From the NCBI RefSeq assembly GCF_018402495.1, contig NZ_JAGYIU010000001.1:682001-746000 (forward strand): a stretch of DNA of 64,000 bases, given 5' to 3'. Positions 54,138 to 64,000 of this stretch are shown here, piece by piece. Within the stretch, counting starts at the first letter, position 1. Each line of letters starts with the position of its first letter. The notes beneath the pieces were generated by a model. It saw nothing but the letters and a program-made list of their open reading frames with translations, made no database searches and had not been told where the DNA came from. The stretch is from Pseudoalteromonas sp. (GTDB taxonomy: Bacteria; Pseudomonadota; Gammaproteobacteria; Enterobacterales; Alteromonadaceae). The translations under genes and the position numbers were made by a program.

Positions 54138-55154
54138 TTGGAATTTTTATACGAGTACGGTTTGTTTTTTGCAAAAACCATTACCTTTGTTATTGCAATC
54201 GCTGTCATTTTAACTTTAATTGTAAGCTCGGCTGTTAAGCCAAAAGCAAAAAAAGGTGAGATAGAAATTGATGACCTATCAGAGCAATTAGCCAATATTA
54301 AAGAAAGCTTTTTAAATAATACGCTAGGTAAAAAAGAACTAAAAGCGTATCAAAAACAGCAAAAAGTAGAGCAGAAAAAGTCACAACATGAAACACCTAA
54401 GCCACGACTCTACGTTATTGACTTTAATGGCAGTATGGATGCACATGAAGTTGAAAGTTTACGCGAAGAAGTAACCGCAATAATTTCAATTGCTGATGCT
54501 AAAAAAGATAAAGTATTAGTTCGACTTGAAAGTGGTGGTGGTGTAGTACATGGTTATGGTTTAGCTGCTTCACAATTGCAACGCTTCAAATCAGCAGGCA
54601 TTGAGTTAACTGTATCAATAGACAAGGTAGCAGCCAGTGGCGGATACATGATGGCGTGTGTGGCTGATCATATTATTGCAGCACCGTTTGCAATTGTTGG
54701 CTCTATTGGTGTTATTGCACAAATTCCAAACTTTAATAAAATTTTAAAGAAAAATGATGTTGAGTTTGAGCAAATTACCGCCGGCGAATTTAAACGCACG
54801 TTAACCTTATTTGGTGAAAATACCGATAAAGCCCGTGAAAAGTTTCGCGAAGAGATAGAGCAAACGCACGTACTATTTAAAACGTTTGTCAGTACTCAGC
54901 GTCCGAGCTTAAATATGGATTTAGTGGCAACAGGTGAACATTGGTTTGCAACCCAGGCAATTGAAAAAGGGTTAGTCGATACTATTAAAACCAGCGATGA
55001 TGCGTTGTTAGAGCAACAACAGCAATATCAAATTTATAAAGTGCAATACAAGATTAAAAAAGGCTTAAGTGACAAGCTGGCAATAGGTTTGAGCCATGGC
55101 GTGAATAAAGCGGGTGTAAGTTTGATGTCAAAATTTAAGGCGTTAAACCCTTAA
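54138..55154 (+). CDS. sohB: S49-family inner-membrane protease SohB
   Basis: The product has 338 aa. One N-terminal membrane helix (residues ~8-30) is followed by a charged linker and the S49 domain. The catalytic Ser167 is in KVAASGGYMMACVAD and Lys219 in EFKRTLTLFGE, the Ser-Lys dyad of SohB/SppA. The start is TTG at 54138 preceded by CGGAGA; no ATG fits. It degrades membrane or signal peptides on the periplasmic side. Next to yciK and topA, as in E. coli. Confidence 0.94.
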   Translation: MEFLYEYGLFFAKTITFVIAIAVILTLIVSSAVKPKAKKGEIEIDDLSEQLANIKESFLNNTLGKKELKAYQKQQKVEQKKSQHETPKPRLYVIDFNGSMDAHEVESLREEVTAIISIADAKKDKVLVRLESGGGVVHGYGLAASQLQRFKSAGIELTVSIDKVAASGGYMMACVADHIIAAPFAIVGSIGVIAQIPNFNKILKKNDVEFEQITAGEFKRTLTLFGENTDKAREKFREEIEQTHVLFKTFVSTQRPSLNMDLVATGEHWFATQAIEKGLVDTIKTSDDALLEQQQQYQIYKVQYKIKKGLSDKLAIGLSHGVNKAGVSLMSKFKALNP

Positions 55155-55169
55155 TAATTTAAACTCAAT

Positions 55170-55207
55170 AAAAAGCCTTGTTACTTAATGAAGTAGCAAG
55201 GCTTTTT
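55170..55207. terminator. Bidirectional terminator between sohB and the DAACS symporter
   Basis: The long stem AAAAAGCCTTG... (55170-55186) with the complement ending TTTTTT (55190-55207) serves both convergent genes. Confidence 0.88.
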
Positions 55208-55229
55208 TTATAACTAACGATATAAGCTG

Positions 55230-56561
55230 TTAGCCAATTGATTTGTGGTAGTCCTCTAAATCTTTAGCTGCATTAGGGTCGTTAAAGACACTTTCATCTA
55301 GTTCACCCTCACTTTTAGCAACGACACAGGTTACCATACAGTCACCGGTCACGTTTACCGCGGTTCGGGTCATATCAAGAAGCCTGTCTACACCAATGAT
55401 AATGGCGATGCCCTCAACAGGTAGGCCTACTTGGTTAAGTACCATGGCTAGCATAATTAAACCAACACCAGGTACACCCGCCGTGCCAACAGAAGCAAGC
55501 GTTGCAGTTAGTATTACCATTAAGTAGTCAGAAATAGTCAAGTCGACGCTAAATACCTGAGCAATAAATACCGTAGCGACACCTTGCATGATTGCAGTGC
55601 CATCCATGTTAATGGTTGCACCTAAGGGAATAGTAAACGAAGCGACCGAATTATTAGCGCCAAGCTTTTTAGTTGCCGTTTCGAGTGTAATAGGCATAGT
55701 CGCGCTTGAACTTGAGGTACTAAAAGCAAATAAACAGGTGTGCTTCATTTTAGCTAAAAAAGTGAGCGGGTTTAGTCCGGTGAGTATTTTTAGAAGTAGC
55801 GTGTAGTTTATAAATGCGTGTAGTAATAAAGCTAAAACAACCACGCCAAAATACTTAGCGAGACTGACGATTAAATTAAGCTCAATGGTGGTAAACAATT
55901 TAGCCATTAAGAAAAATACACCGTATGGGGCAATGTTCATTAGCAAAGTAACCAGTTTTAAAATAACGGTGTTTAGGTCTTCAAAAACAGCAGCTACCCG
56001 TTTACCTGTTTTACCGCTAAGTGCCATTGCAATACCAAATAACAATGCAAATACAATAACTTGTAACATGTTGCCCTTTGCCATCGCCTCAAATGGGTTG
56101 GTGGGGAACATGTCAATAATAACGCGCGCTAGGGTAGGTGCTTCTTGTGCATTGTAACTTGTTTCAGAAGGTAGCCCTATTCCTTCACCTGGATTAAATA
56201 ATAACGCCAAAGTAATAGCTAGGGTTATAGCTATTGAAGTTGTAACTAAGTACAAACCAATTGATTTACCGCCTAAGCGTCCTAACTTTTTAGGATCACT
56301 TAAACTACAAGTACCACAAACCAGTGATACAAATACTAAAGGAACAACTAACATCTTTAAGCTAGCTATAAATATTTGCCCACCAACGTGAAAAAGGCCA
56401 TCAACAAAAAAGGCTTTAATTGGCAAAGAGAATAACCCAAGCGGAATTAGGTAATCGTCTTCACCAGCTAATATAGCCTGAAATATAAAGCCTACTGCAA
56501 CACCAAGCACCATACCAATCATGATGCGAGTAGTTAAACTCATTGAACGGATTTTAGACAT
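55230..56561 (-). CDS. DAACS-family dicarboxylate/amino acid:cation symporter
   Basis: The product has 443 aa and eight helices plus two re-entrant loops. Signatures are SLKMLVVPLVFVSLVCG, the serine-rich HP1 loop AFSTSSSSATMPITLE, and NMDGTAIMQG, then VGVDRLLDMTRTAVNVTGD-type TM8 with the Asp/Arg/Asn set that binds acidic substrates in GltPh. It imports an acidic amino acid or dicarboxylate with Na+ or H+. The Arg of MTRTAVN fits an acidic side chain. Single gene; the 185-bp upstream gap is AT-rich with no other gene. Confidence 0.93.
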   Translation of the reverse strand: MSKIRSMSLTTRIMIGMVLGVAVGFIFQAILAGEDDYLIPLGLFSLPIKAFFVDGLFHVGGQIFIASLKMLVVPLVFVSLVCGTCSLSDPKKLGRLGGKSIGLYLVTTSIAITLAITLALLFNPGEGIGLPSETSYNAQEAPTLARVIIDMFPTNPFEAMAKGNMLQVIVFALLFGIAMALSGKTGKRVAAVFEDLNTVILKLVTLLMNIAPYGVFFLMAKLFTTIELNLIVSLAKYFGVVVLALLLHAFINYTLLLKILTGLNPLTFLAKMKHTCLFAFSTSSSSATMPITLETATKKLGANNSVASFTIPLGATINMDGTAIMQGVATVFIAQVFSVDLTISDYLMVILTATLASVGTAGVPGVGLIMLAMVLNQVGLPVEGIAIIIGVDRLLDMTRTAVNVTGDCMVTCVVAKSEGELDESVFNDPNAAKDLEDYHKSIG

Positions 56562-56745
56562 ATTTCCAATCTATTTTTATAAATTTGGCATAGACTAACA
56601 GCATGTAATTTTTTTTACAGAAAAAACGTCAACTTTTTAAAAATTTTTGTAAAAAAAAGAAGTAAAAAACTGAGATTTTAGGCTAAGTTATAGGTTAATA
56701 TTAAGTGAATAACGCAAAGTTAATAATAACACTAGGGAGAAGTTT

Positions 56746-59700
56746 ATGCCTTCAATAAGGGTGCTCTGCATCATAATGCTCAGTTTTTTAGTAACAGCCT
56801 GTGGTGGCGGTGGCTCATTGGAGAAAGAGGGCAGCATAGGGGGGGGGGATGGAACAACACCTGATACACCTACATACACCTTAACAATTAATGGTTACTC
56901 ACAACTTGATGGAACACAGTCTAATAAAGTTACGGCAGAATCTCCTTTGGATATAAAAGCCACGCTAAAAAAAGACGACGTTATTGTCACAGGCAAGCGT
57001 ATTACTTTTTCACTGATTGACGAGGTAGGGGTACTGAACCCTAGTTCTGGCTCTGCTTTAACTGATAGTAATGGAGTCGCTAAAATTAATCTTACAGCAG
57101 GTACAGTTCAAGGTGCTGGGGAGGTAGTCGCTACCTATTCCGTTGATGGAATTACTTACTCAAAAAGCTTTGCATTTGAATCTACTGGGGATGCAGATAG
57201 AGATGACACTAGCTCTTTTACATTATCGCTTGAAGGATATTCCAGAGCTAGTGGTAGTAAATCAAATACGGTGACAGCAGATGCGCCATTAGACTTAAAA
57301 GCAACGCTCACTAAAGAGGGCGCTCTTGTTACTGGTGAGCGTGTTATCTTTACATTGGCAGATGATATAGGTAGGCTAAAACCAGATTCAGGTTCAGCAA
57401 TAACAGACGATATAGGTGTTGCTAATATAGAACTGACAGCCGGTGATACGGAGGGTGCTGGTGAAGTTACAGCTAGTTATACAATTAACGGATTAACTTA
57501 CACTGATACATTTTCTTTTCAATCAAGCGGTGACCAAGTCGCTTTCACGTTAAATATCCAAGGCTTTTCAACACAGACCGGTGATCAATCAAATACAGTA
57601 ACAAGTACAGAACCACTCAGTCTAAAAGCGACTGTGTTTGATGATACTGGTGAACCTGTTGTTAATAAAAGCGTTAATTTTATACTTGATGGCGATATTG
57701 GTGCCTTAAACCCGGAATCTGGTAGTGTTTTAACAGATAACTCAGGGATAGCAGAAATTGAGCTAACTGCAGGTAATATAGCTGGCGCATCAAAGGTCGT
57801 AGCTACCTACAGTAATCAAGGCCAAACATATTCATCAGCACCATTTGACTTTAATGCAGTCATTGTTGAAAAAGCTCAATTAATAGTGAGCTTAGTAAAT
57901 TCTGATGGTACTCAAACAAGAAATGTTGATCATGAAAACCCTGCAGTCGCTCAAGCTAAGCTTCTTGTTGATGGCCAACCTGGTGCTTATCAATTAATTC
58001 AATTTAATGTATCAGGTTTTGGTAAGATTAATCCGTCAAATGGTACTGCTATGACCGACAGTTCAGGAGTCGCCAAAGTTGACCTACTAGCAGGCACAGA
58101 GGAAGGAGCTGGTACCATAACTGCAACTTATAAACTTGAAGAAAATATGGTTTATGATTCAAATTCTTACACTTATACGTCAGCTGGTGATGCGCCTTCA
58201 CCTGGGGCGTCAAATGACTTTACCATAGATTTAAGCTTAGTTTCGTCTACAAGTTTAATGCAAATAAGCGAAATTAGTGCTAATGACAGTGGCTTAGTTA
58301 GGGCGACAGTTTTGGACGTTGAAGGCAATCCTGCTGTAGCTAAAGTAGTTACATTTAGCTCAACGTTAGGTAATTTGCTTCCAAGCTCAGGCACTGCTTT
58401 AACTGACTCGAACGGAGTTGCAACACTTAACTTAACGTCAGGGACAATTGAAGGTGCGGGTATCGTAACTGCACAATTTGAAGCAGTAGAGAAAAAGCTA
58501 GGGTTTTATACGCGTGGTGATGCAATTGACCCCAATCAAAGCAGTGCAGATATTAGATTTAGCATATTAAAAGATTGTCCTACAGATTTTAAAACACTTA
58601 GAGATAAAAACTTATGCCAAGAGACGGCTAGTATCTCAGGTGATTCTACAGGCATACTTTTTATAGAGGTAGACAAGAAAGACTCAACTACACCGCTAGC
58701 GCAAACGTTAGTGACGGCAACAACCACGATCGGTTCTATCTCTCCTAGTACCGGGACCGCAATTACGGACGAAAATGGTATAGCTCTGTTAGATATTATT
58801 CCGGGTCGCGATGTCGGCGCTGGTGAAATTACAGTATCCGTTTTAAATAGTAATTTAACTAAAGCATTTCAAATTGCTGCAGTTGATATTGATATTGCAA
58901 TATCTAGTTCTGTAGCAAACAACCAATCATTAACAGCTGGTTCAACAGCACTAGTTTCAATAGAAATCACGAAAGATGGTGATTTATATACTGCACCATT
59001 AAATGTTGAGTTTTCATCTGGGTGTGTTGCTTCAGATTTGGCCGTTATGGACAAAAGAGTAACCAGTATAGGCGGTTTTGCTCGTTCAACTTATAGACCA
59101 TTAACATGTGTAGGAGGCGATGTTGTTACTGCTAGCGTTATTACTGGGGGGGATACTGTTTCTGCTAGTACAACAATTCATGTATCACCAGCTAATGTTG
59201 GCTTTATTCAGTTTGTTGATGTAACTGAGCCTGTAATATCGCTCAAGGGTACTGGTGGAGAAAATCGAAACGAAATATCGGAAGTGATTTTTAAACTTGT
59301 TGATGCTAATGGTAATAATTTGGCATCTAGAACAGTCGACTTTGCATTATCAACTTCAGTAGGTGGTATAACATTAGGTGCCAATTCAGCAATAACAAAC
59401 GCACAGGGTGAAATTAGAACGACAGTACAATCTGGTGTTGTTGCAACTCCCGTCCGAGTAATTGCATCAATAAATGAAGTAGTCAATGGTGATACGGTAA
59501 CAGTTTCTGCACCATCAGACGTTTTAGTTATTAGTACAGGTATTGCTGATCAAAATAGCTTTTCACTATCACGCTCTATTTTCAACGTCCATGGACTTAA
59601 TGTTGATGGCAGCGAGGTATTAGTTAACGCTAGGCTTGCTGATCATTTTAATAATCCAGTACCTGATGGTACCGCAGTTAGCTTTATTACAGAGGGCGGC

Positions 59701-60720
59701 GTTATTGAGCCTAGTTGTACTACGTCAAATGGGGCTTGTTCTGTGACTTGGCGAAGTAGTAATCCACGACCATTCACTGATTCTATTTATGCAAATACTA
59801 TTGCTGAAAAATGTGATAGGGGCTTACCGTGTCCTTTAGGAGTACTTAATAATGACTTGACTGTTGATCTTCCATTAGGTGGGCGTGCAACTGTATTAGC
59901 CTATGCGATAGGGGAGGAGACGTTTTCAGATTTGAATGGTAATGGTTATTTTGATGGTCAAGACTTTTTTAGTGATCTTTTTGATATCCCAGAAGCATTC
60001 ATAGATCATAACGAAGATGGTACTTATGGTGGGAAAGACTGCAATACTCCTACAGATGATTGTTCAGGCAATAACTCTAGAGGCGATGAATTTGAGGAGT
60101 TTATCGATTTTAACGGTGATGGAGAGTGGACTGAAGGTAATGGTATATACAATGGTTTATTATGCCGACCAGAAGATGCTGCAATAAATTTGTGTAGCCG
60201 TGACTTGGTCAATGTTTTTCAAAATCAGGAAATTGTAATGTCTGGTGATGCTGCATTTTTCAGAGTCGTTACTTTTGCCAACGATTGTGCTGCAATACCG
60301 GGAGTAATAGCGTCAGAAGTTCGTGTAAACAGTGACCCTGAAAGCCCAATAGTGCGTAGGGTACAAAGCGATATTACGAGCGATAAAATGTGTCAAATTT
60401 CACAGATTGATTTAACCGAAGCAACAGGCGTTACAAGTGCTTCTGCAACTGTTTATATTGCAGATATATACAATAACCCCTTACCAATAGACACTGAGGT
60501 AAAAATTAGTACAGATCAAGGTAGGCTAACGGGAACAACTGAATATATTTTCCCAAACACAACAACTATCAGGCCGATTAACTTTTCATTTGGTATTTTA
60601 AGAGTGCCCGTCGATGATAAAAATGCTGTAGTTAGCGGTAATGTGACAATTACTTCAACGGCAACTTCAGGGCTAGTTTCTTCAGCCTCGATTGCTGTTT
60701 TACACGACGCTAAATTATAA
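56746..60720 (+). CDS. Large Ig-like (Big-1) repeat surface lipoprotein with EF-hand-type C-terminus; G10 tract near 5' end
   Basis: The product has 1324 aa. Signal MPSIRVLCIIMLSFLVTAC gives lipobox Cys19, followed by GGGGSLEKEG. About six invasin-type Ig-like repeats follow, each ending in a version of G[ST]A[LIM]TDSNGVAKINL then AG..GAGE, at about residues 45-700, with a seventh weaker one. The C-terminal quarter has Asp-rich calcium-loop-like motifs (DLNGNGYFDGQD, DHNEDGTYGGKD, DFNGDGEWTEGN) and cysteines. It looks like a cell-surface adhesin. Ten Gs at 56839-56848 (codons 32-35) form a homopolymer, so a one-base slip would stop the protein. No secretion partner is adjacent. Confidence 0.88.
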   Translation: MPSIRVLCIIMLSFLVTACGGGGSLEKEGSIGGGDGTTPDTPTYTLTINGYSQLDGTQSNKVTAESPLDIKATLKKDDVIVTGKRITFSLIDEVGVLNPSSGSALTDSNGVAKINLTAGTVQGAGEVVATYSVDGITYSKSFAFESTGDADRDDTSSFTLSLEGYSRASGSKSNTVTADAPLDLKATLTKEGALVTGERVIFTLADDIGRLKPDSGSAITDDIGVANIELTAGDTEGAGEVTASYTINGLTYTDTFSFQSSGDQVAFTLNIQGFSTQTGDQSNTVTSTEPLSLKATVFDDTGEPVVNKSVNFILDGDIGALNPESGSVLTDNSGIAEIELTAGNIAGASKVVATYSNQGQTYSSAPFDFNAVIVEKAQLIVSLVNSDGTQTRNVDHENPAVAQAKLLVDGQPGAYQLIQFNVSGFGKINPSNGTAMTDSSGVAKVDLLAGTEEGAGTITATYKLEENMVYDSNSYTYTSAGDAPSPGASNDFTIDLSLVSSTSLMQISEISANDSGLVRATVLDVEGNPAVAKVVTFSSTLGNLLPSSGTALTDSNGVATLNLTSGTIEGAGIVTAQFEAVEKKLGFYTRGDAIDPNQSSADIRFSILKDCPTDFKTLRDKNLCQETASISGDSTGILFIEVDKKDSTTPLAQTLVTATTTIGSISPSTGTAITDENGIALLDIIPGRDVGAGEITVSVLNSNLTKAFQIAAVDIDIAISSSVANNQSLTAGSTALVSIEITKDGDLYTAPLNVEFSSGCVASDLAVMDKRVTSIGGFARSTYRPLTCVGGDVVTASVITGGDTVSASTTIHVSPANVGFIQFVDVTEPVISLKGTGGENRNEISEVIFKLVDANGNNLASRTVDFALSTSVGGITLGANSAITNAQGEIRTTVQSGVVATPVRVIASINEVVNGDTVTVSAPSDVLVISTGIADQNSFSLSRSIFNVHGLNVDGSEVLVNARLADHFNNPVPDGTAVSFITEGGVIEPSCTTSNGACSVTWRSSNPRPFTDSIYANTIAEKCDRGLPCPLGVLNNDLTVDLPLGGRATVLAYAIGEETFSDLNGNGYFDGQDFFSDLFDIPEAFIDHNEDGTYGGKDCNTPTDDCSGNNSRGDEFEEFIDFNGDGEWTEGNGIYNGLLCRPEDAAINLCSRDLVNVFQNQEIVMSGDAAFFRVVTFANDCAAIPGVIASEVRVNSDPESPIVRRVQSDITSDKMCQISQIDLTEATGVTSASATVYIADIYNNPLPIDTEVKISTDQGRLTGTTEYIFPNTTTIRPINFSFGILRVPVDDKNAVVSGNVTITSTATSGLVSSASIAVLHDAKL
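56839..56848. repeat. G10 homopolymer at codons 32-35 of the Ig-like lipoprotein gene
   Basis: Ten consecutive Gs lie inside the coding region, 20 codons after the lipid-anchored Cys. Loss or gain of one base gives a frameshift directly after the signal. In other bacteria, such tracts act as phase switches. Confidence 0.85.
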
Positions 60721-60737
60721 TTAGATAATGATTAAGT

Positions 60738-60767
60738 AAAAATGCCAACCATAAGGTTGGCATTTTT
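60738..60767. terminator. Intrinsic terminator after the Ig-like lipoprotein gene
   Basis: The stem AAAATGCCAACC (about 60739-60750) with GGTTGGCATTTTT (60755-60767) has an ATAA loop. The other 200 bp to topA are AT-rich, show no gene and hold the topA promoter. Confidence 0.85.
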
Positions 60768-60974
60768 GTTTCTATTCTATATATTCCACATCAATTATCC
60801 AAAAAACACCAGTTTGTTTAAATTTACAACAAAAATTGTTTGTTTATTCAGTAAATACTGAAAAGTTTGTATTAAAAGCTTGTAAGAACTAGTGTTTGTA
60901 GATATACCTATAAATATTCGCGCCGCATGAGTCGGCTAAACACATTTAAAGAACTAGGTTAGAAATAGGCAACT

Positions 60975-63677
60975 ATGGGCAAATCGCTAGTAATTGTAGA
61001 GTCACCTGCTAAGGCTAAAACAATTAATAAATACTTAGGTAATGATTTTATCGTTAAGTCCAGTATTGGGCATGTACGAGATCTACCTACATCGGGTTCT
61101 GGCAAAACTAAAGTACCGGCAAGCAAAACGCCTGCTGAGGTGCGTAAAATGCCCCCCGATGAGAAAGCAGCGTATAAACAGCAACGTGATTACACTAACT
61201 TAGTCGCGCGTATGGGAATCGATCCTGAAAAAGGGTGGGAGCCACATTACGAAATTTTGCCGGGTAAGGAAAAGGTTGTTCAAGAATTACAAAAGCTTGC
61301 CCAAAATGCTGATAAAATCTATCTCGCAACGGATTTGGATAGAGAAGGAGAAGCCATTGCGTGGCACCTTCAAGAGATAATTGGTGGCGAACCTGAAAAA
61401 TATAAGCGCGTTGTATTTAACGAAATCACTAAGAATGCAATACAACAAGCATTCGAAACCCCAGGTGAATTAAACACCGATATGGTTTATGCACAGCAAA
61501 CCCGCCGTTTCTTAGATCGTGTGGTTGGCTTTATGGTATCACCTTTATTGTGGGCAAAAGTCGCGCGCGGTTTATCTGCAGGGCGGGTGCAATCTGTTGC
61601 TGTACGTTTATTAGTTGAGCGCGAACGTGAAATAAAAGCATTTATTCCTGAAGAATTTTGGGATATTCATGCAGATGTTAAAAATAGCGAGTCTGACCTA
61701 CGCTTAGAAGTCACTAAACAAGCAGACAAGCCATTTAAGCCAGTAAATGAAGCTCAGGCTAGTGCAGCAGTTAAAAGCCTTGAGAATGCCGAGTATAAAG
61801 TTGTCAGCGTTGAAGAAAAACCCAGCAAGAGCCGACCAAGTGCGCCATTTATTACTTCAACAATGCAACAAGCAGCAAGTACTCGACTCGGTTATGGCGT
61901 CAAAAAAACCATGATGCTTGCCCAGCGTTTATACGAGGGGGGTTATATTACTTATATGCGTACCGACTCAACCAACCTATCAAAAGATGCGGTTGAAATG
62001 TGTCGCGAATATGTAACCAATGAGTTTGGTGCCAAATATTTACCTACTGATCCGATTAACTATAGCTCTAAAGGTAATGCACAAGAGGCACACGAAGCCA
62101 TTCGTCCTTCCAGTGTATCAGTGCTTTCAGGGCATGTTGAAGGCGTGGATGCCGATGCTAAAAAGCTTTATGAGCTTATTTGGCGTCAGTTTGTGGCCTG
62201 TCAAATGGTGCCTGCTGAATACGATTTAACCACGTTAACCGTTGCTGCTAATGACTTTACATTAAAAGCAAAAGGCCGTGTTTTACGTTTTGATGGTTGG
62301 ACTAAAGTGCAACCTGCAGTGCGTAAAAAGAACGAAGAAGATCAATCACTTCCTGCGGTTAAACAAGGCGAAGTGCTGACTTTAATTAAACTTGATCCTA
62401 AGCAACATTTTACCAAACCACCAGCTCGTTTTAGTGAAGCAAGTTTAGTTAAAGAACTTGAAAAACGTGGTATTGGTCGTCCTTCTACGTATGCCTCTAT
62501 TATATCAACGATACAAGATCGTGGTTATGTTCGCGTAGAAAATCGTCGCTTTTTCGCTGAGAAAATGGGCGAGATCGTCACCGATCGCTTGGTTGAAAAC
62601 TTTACTGACCTAATGAACTTTGACTTTACCGCTAAAATGGAAGGTCGTTTAGATGATATCGCCGAAGGTGAGCGTGTTTGGACACAAGTGCTTGATAAGT
62701 TTTACGCTGATTTTTCAACCCAGCTAAACATTGCTAAAGGCGAACCAGAACAAGGCGGTATGCGCCTTAATCAAATGGTAGAAACCGATATAGATTGCCC
62801 AACCTGTGGTAGAAAAATGGGTATTCGTACTGCTTCAACGGGTGTATTCTTAGGCTGTACAGGTTATAACCTGCCACCTAAAGAGCGCTGTACTACCACT
62901 ATGAACTTAGTGTCGGGTGATGAAGCGGTGGCTGCTGATGTTGAAGATGTTGAAACAGAAACACTCATGCAAATGAAGCGCTGTCCAATTTGTGAAACAG
63001 CGATGGATTCTTACCTTATCGACGAAACCCGTAAACTGCACGTGTGTGGTAATAATCCTGCGTGTCAGGGGTATGTGGTTGAAGAGGGCACCTTTAAAAT
63101 TAAAGGGTACGACGGTCCTATTATCGAGTGTGATAAATGTGGTGCTGATATGGAGTTAAAATCAGGTCGATTTGGTAAGTATTTTGGTTGTAACAATGAT
63201 GAGTGTAAAAATACCCGTAAGTTACTAAAAAATGGCGAAGCTGCGCCACCTAAAGAGGACCCAGTTCATATACCTGAATTAGAATGTGAAAAGTCTGACG
63301 CTTATTTTGTATTACGTGATGGTGCAGCGGGTATTTTCTTAGCAGCTAATACCTTCCCTAAATCACGAGAAACACGCGCTCCTAAAGTAGAGGAGTTACA
63401 GCGCTTTAGAGATCGTATTTCGCCTAAGTTTTACTACTTAGCTGATGCACCAGCAAATGACCCCGATGGTAATCCTGCGGTTGTGCGTTATAGTCGTAAA
63501 AATAAAGAGCAATACGTTATGACTGAAGTTGACGGTAAAGCAACCGGTTGGACGGCGCATTACAGTAGCGGTAAATGGGTAGAAGAGGCAAAGAAAAAAG
63601 CCGCGCCAAAAAAGAAAGCCGCCGCTAAAAAAGCCCCGGCTAAAAGTAAGGCAAAAGCTAAAAAAGTCGATGAATAA
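60975..63677 (+). CDS. topA: DNA topoisomerase I (type IA)
   Basis: The product has 900 aa. The TOPRIM domain has [17 protein letters not shown] and [18 protein letters not shown]. The catalytic Tyr327 lies in [14 protein letters not shown]. Zinc-ribbon modules follow in the C-terminal third ([39 protein letters not shown]), and the end is a Lys/Ala-rich tail ([20 protein letters not shown]). It relaxes negative supercoils and is essential for balance with gyrase. The lysine tail is typical of the family in these bacteria and binds DNA or RNA polymerase. Length is near E. coli TopA (865 aa). Confidence 0.97.
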   Translation: MGKSLVIVESPAKAKTINKYLGNDFIVKSSIGHVRDLPTSGSGKTKVPASKTPAEVRKMPPDEKAAYKQQRDYTNLVARMGIDPEKGWEPHYEILPGKEKVVQELQKLAQNADKIYLATDLDREGEAIAWHLQEIIGGEPEKYKRVVFNEITKNAIQQAFETPGELNTDMVYAQQTRRFLDRVVGFMVSPLLWAKVARGLSAGRVQSVAVRLLVEREREIKAFIPEEFWDIHADVKNSESDLRLEVTKQADKPFKPVNEAQASAAVKSLENAEYKVVSVEEKPSKSRPSAPFITSTMQQAASTRLGYGVKKTMMLAQRLYEGGYITYMRTDSTNLSKDAVEMCREYVTNEFGAKYLPTDPINYSSKGNAQEAHEAIRPSSVSVLSGHVEGVDADAKKLYELIWRQFVACQMVPAEYDLTTLTVAANDFTLKAKGRVLRFDGWTKVQPAVRKKNEEDQSLPAVKQGEVLTLIKLDPKQHFTKPPARFSEASLVKELEKRGIGRPSTYASIISTIQDRGYVRVENRRFFAEKMGEIVTDRLVENFTDLMNFDFTAKMEGRLDDIAEGERVWTQVLDKFYADFSTQLNIAKGEPEQGGMRLNQMVETDIDCPTCGRKMGIRTASTGVFLGCTGYNLPPKERCTTTMNLVSGDEAVAADVEDVETETLMQMKRCPICETAMDSYLIDETRKLHVCGNNPACQGYVVEEGTFKIKGYDGPIIECDKCGADMELKSGRFGKYFGCNNDECKNTRKLLKNGEAAPPKEDPVHIPELECEKSDAYFVLRDGAAGIFLAANTFPKSRETRAPKVEELQRFRDRISPKFYYLADAPANDPDGNPAVVRYSRKNKEQYVMTEVDGKATGWTAHYSSGKWVEEAKKKAAPKKKAAAKKAPAKSKAKAKKVDE

Positions 63678-63702
63678 GTAATTATTCACTGTTTTAAATA
63701 AT

Positions 63703-63744
63703 AAAAAACCGGAGCGCACAGCCTGTGACAGTTCCGGTTTTTTT
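63703..63744. terminator. Bidirectional terminator after topA
   Basis: The stem AAAAAACCGGA (63703-63713) with TCCGGTTTTTT (63733-63743) encloses an inner CAC..GTG-like stem. It also serves the convergent gene at 63802. Confidence 0.88.
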
Positions 63745-63801
63745 AGCTAAATTAAACCTATCGCAATGGCAATGTAGCCTAAGTTTAATCCGCTTTAATG
63801 A

Positions 63802-64000
63802 TTAAATTTTTACAGCAGTCACTGTATTATAGCCCTCAGCTGTAAGTTCATCATTCACACATTTTAAAACATAGTTATACAGCTCTTCATTGCTTATATC
63901 GTCTTCTTTAGCCCAACTAACACACATTTCTGTGAATTCCTGAATTATCTCAGCTGAAGCGTCTGTAGCATCGTTTGCAACTACATTGGCAGCAGATAAA
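63802..64000 (-). CDS. Small, probably secreted protein, 5' end outside window
   Basis: The minus-strand frame is open from the window edge to TAA at 63802-63804: LSAANVVANDATDASAEIIQEF, then TEMCVSWAKEDDISNEELYNYVLKCVNDELTAEGYNTVTAVKI. The first residues look like the end of a signal peptide (SAANVVAND), so a periplasmic protein of about 80 aa is likely. Two Cys could pair. I do not recognise the family. It is convergent with topA. Confidence 0.6.
   Translation of the reverse strand, partial: LSAANVVANDATDASAEIIQEFTEMCVSWAKEDDISNEELYNYVLKCVNDELTAEGYNTVTAVKI

Overview
The window is a piece of an AT-rich marine gammaproteobacterial chromosome, most likely Pseudoalteromonas or a close Alteromonadales relative. 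This rests on protein character, low GC, the yciK / sohB / topA gene order, an Entner-Doudoroff operon under LacI-type operators, and a second SecDF pair preceded by a VemP-like arrest peptide. No rRNA, tRNA or CRISPR array was seen.

Layout. 1-10.1 kb: end of trhO, a decayed glycine-zipper lipoprotein, an RND efflux adaptor/pump pair, a CNB-CBS-DUF294 protein with a DnaQ-like exonuclease, and a BCCT transporter. 10.4-19.9 kb: an accessory island of headless RHS C-terminal cassettes. Each has an RHS core 3' end, a variable C-terminal domain and usually a candidate immunity gene. The cassettes are joined at copies of a short motif that also forms the two ends of a Y1/REP-type (RAYT) transposase element at 15.26-16.18 kb. 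19.9-28.1 kb: GNAT, a broken TRIC channel gene, LacI regulator, glucokinase, second LacI regulator, then edd-eda-gap, with three copies of one 14-bp palindromic operator. 28.1-34.4 kb: LRR-protein kinase, YebC/PmpR regulator, M13 peptidase, Atm1-like ABC exporter. 34.5-38.9 kb: vemP-like gene, secD2-secF2, a GreA/B-like protein, REP pair, yjdM. 39.2-42.3 kb: RimK-type ATP-grasp ligase, GNAT-C39 peptidase fusion, MgtC-like protein. 42.4-42.9 kb: MITE-like repeat. 43-47.8 kb: PepSY / PhoP-like / PhoQ-like / LprI-like operon, YciI, NSS transporter. 48.3-50.4 kb: an ISAs1 transposase wreck split by an IS3-family element. 50.6-64 kb: yciK, VolA-like lipase, sohB, DAACS symporter, a 1324-residue Ig-like surface lipoprotein with a G10 tract, topA, and the end of a small gene.

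How genes work together. glk, edd, eda and gap take glucose through the Entner-Doudoroff route, and the shared operators tie them to one LacI-family factor. The VemP-like peptide probably monitors Sec export: stalling near its stop codon would uncover the secD2 ribosome-binding site, whose complement lies just past that stop. The RHS island looks like a silent store of toxin-tip and immunity modules, because no RHS N-terminus, VgrG or PAAR gene is present. The repeated RAYT-end motif at the joints suggests how the store was assembled.
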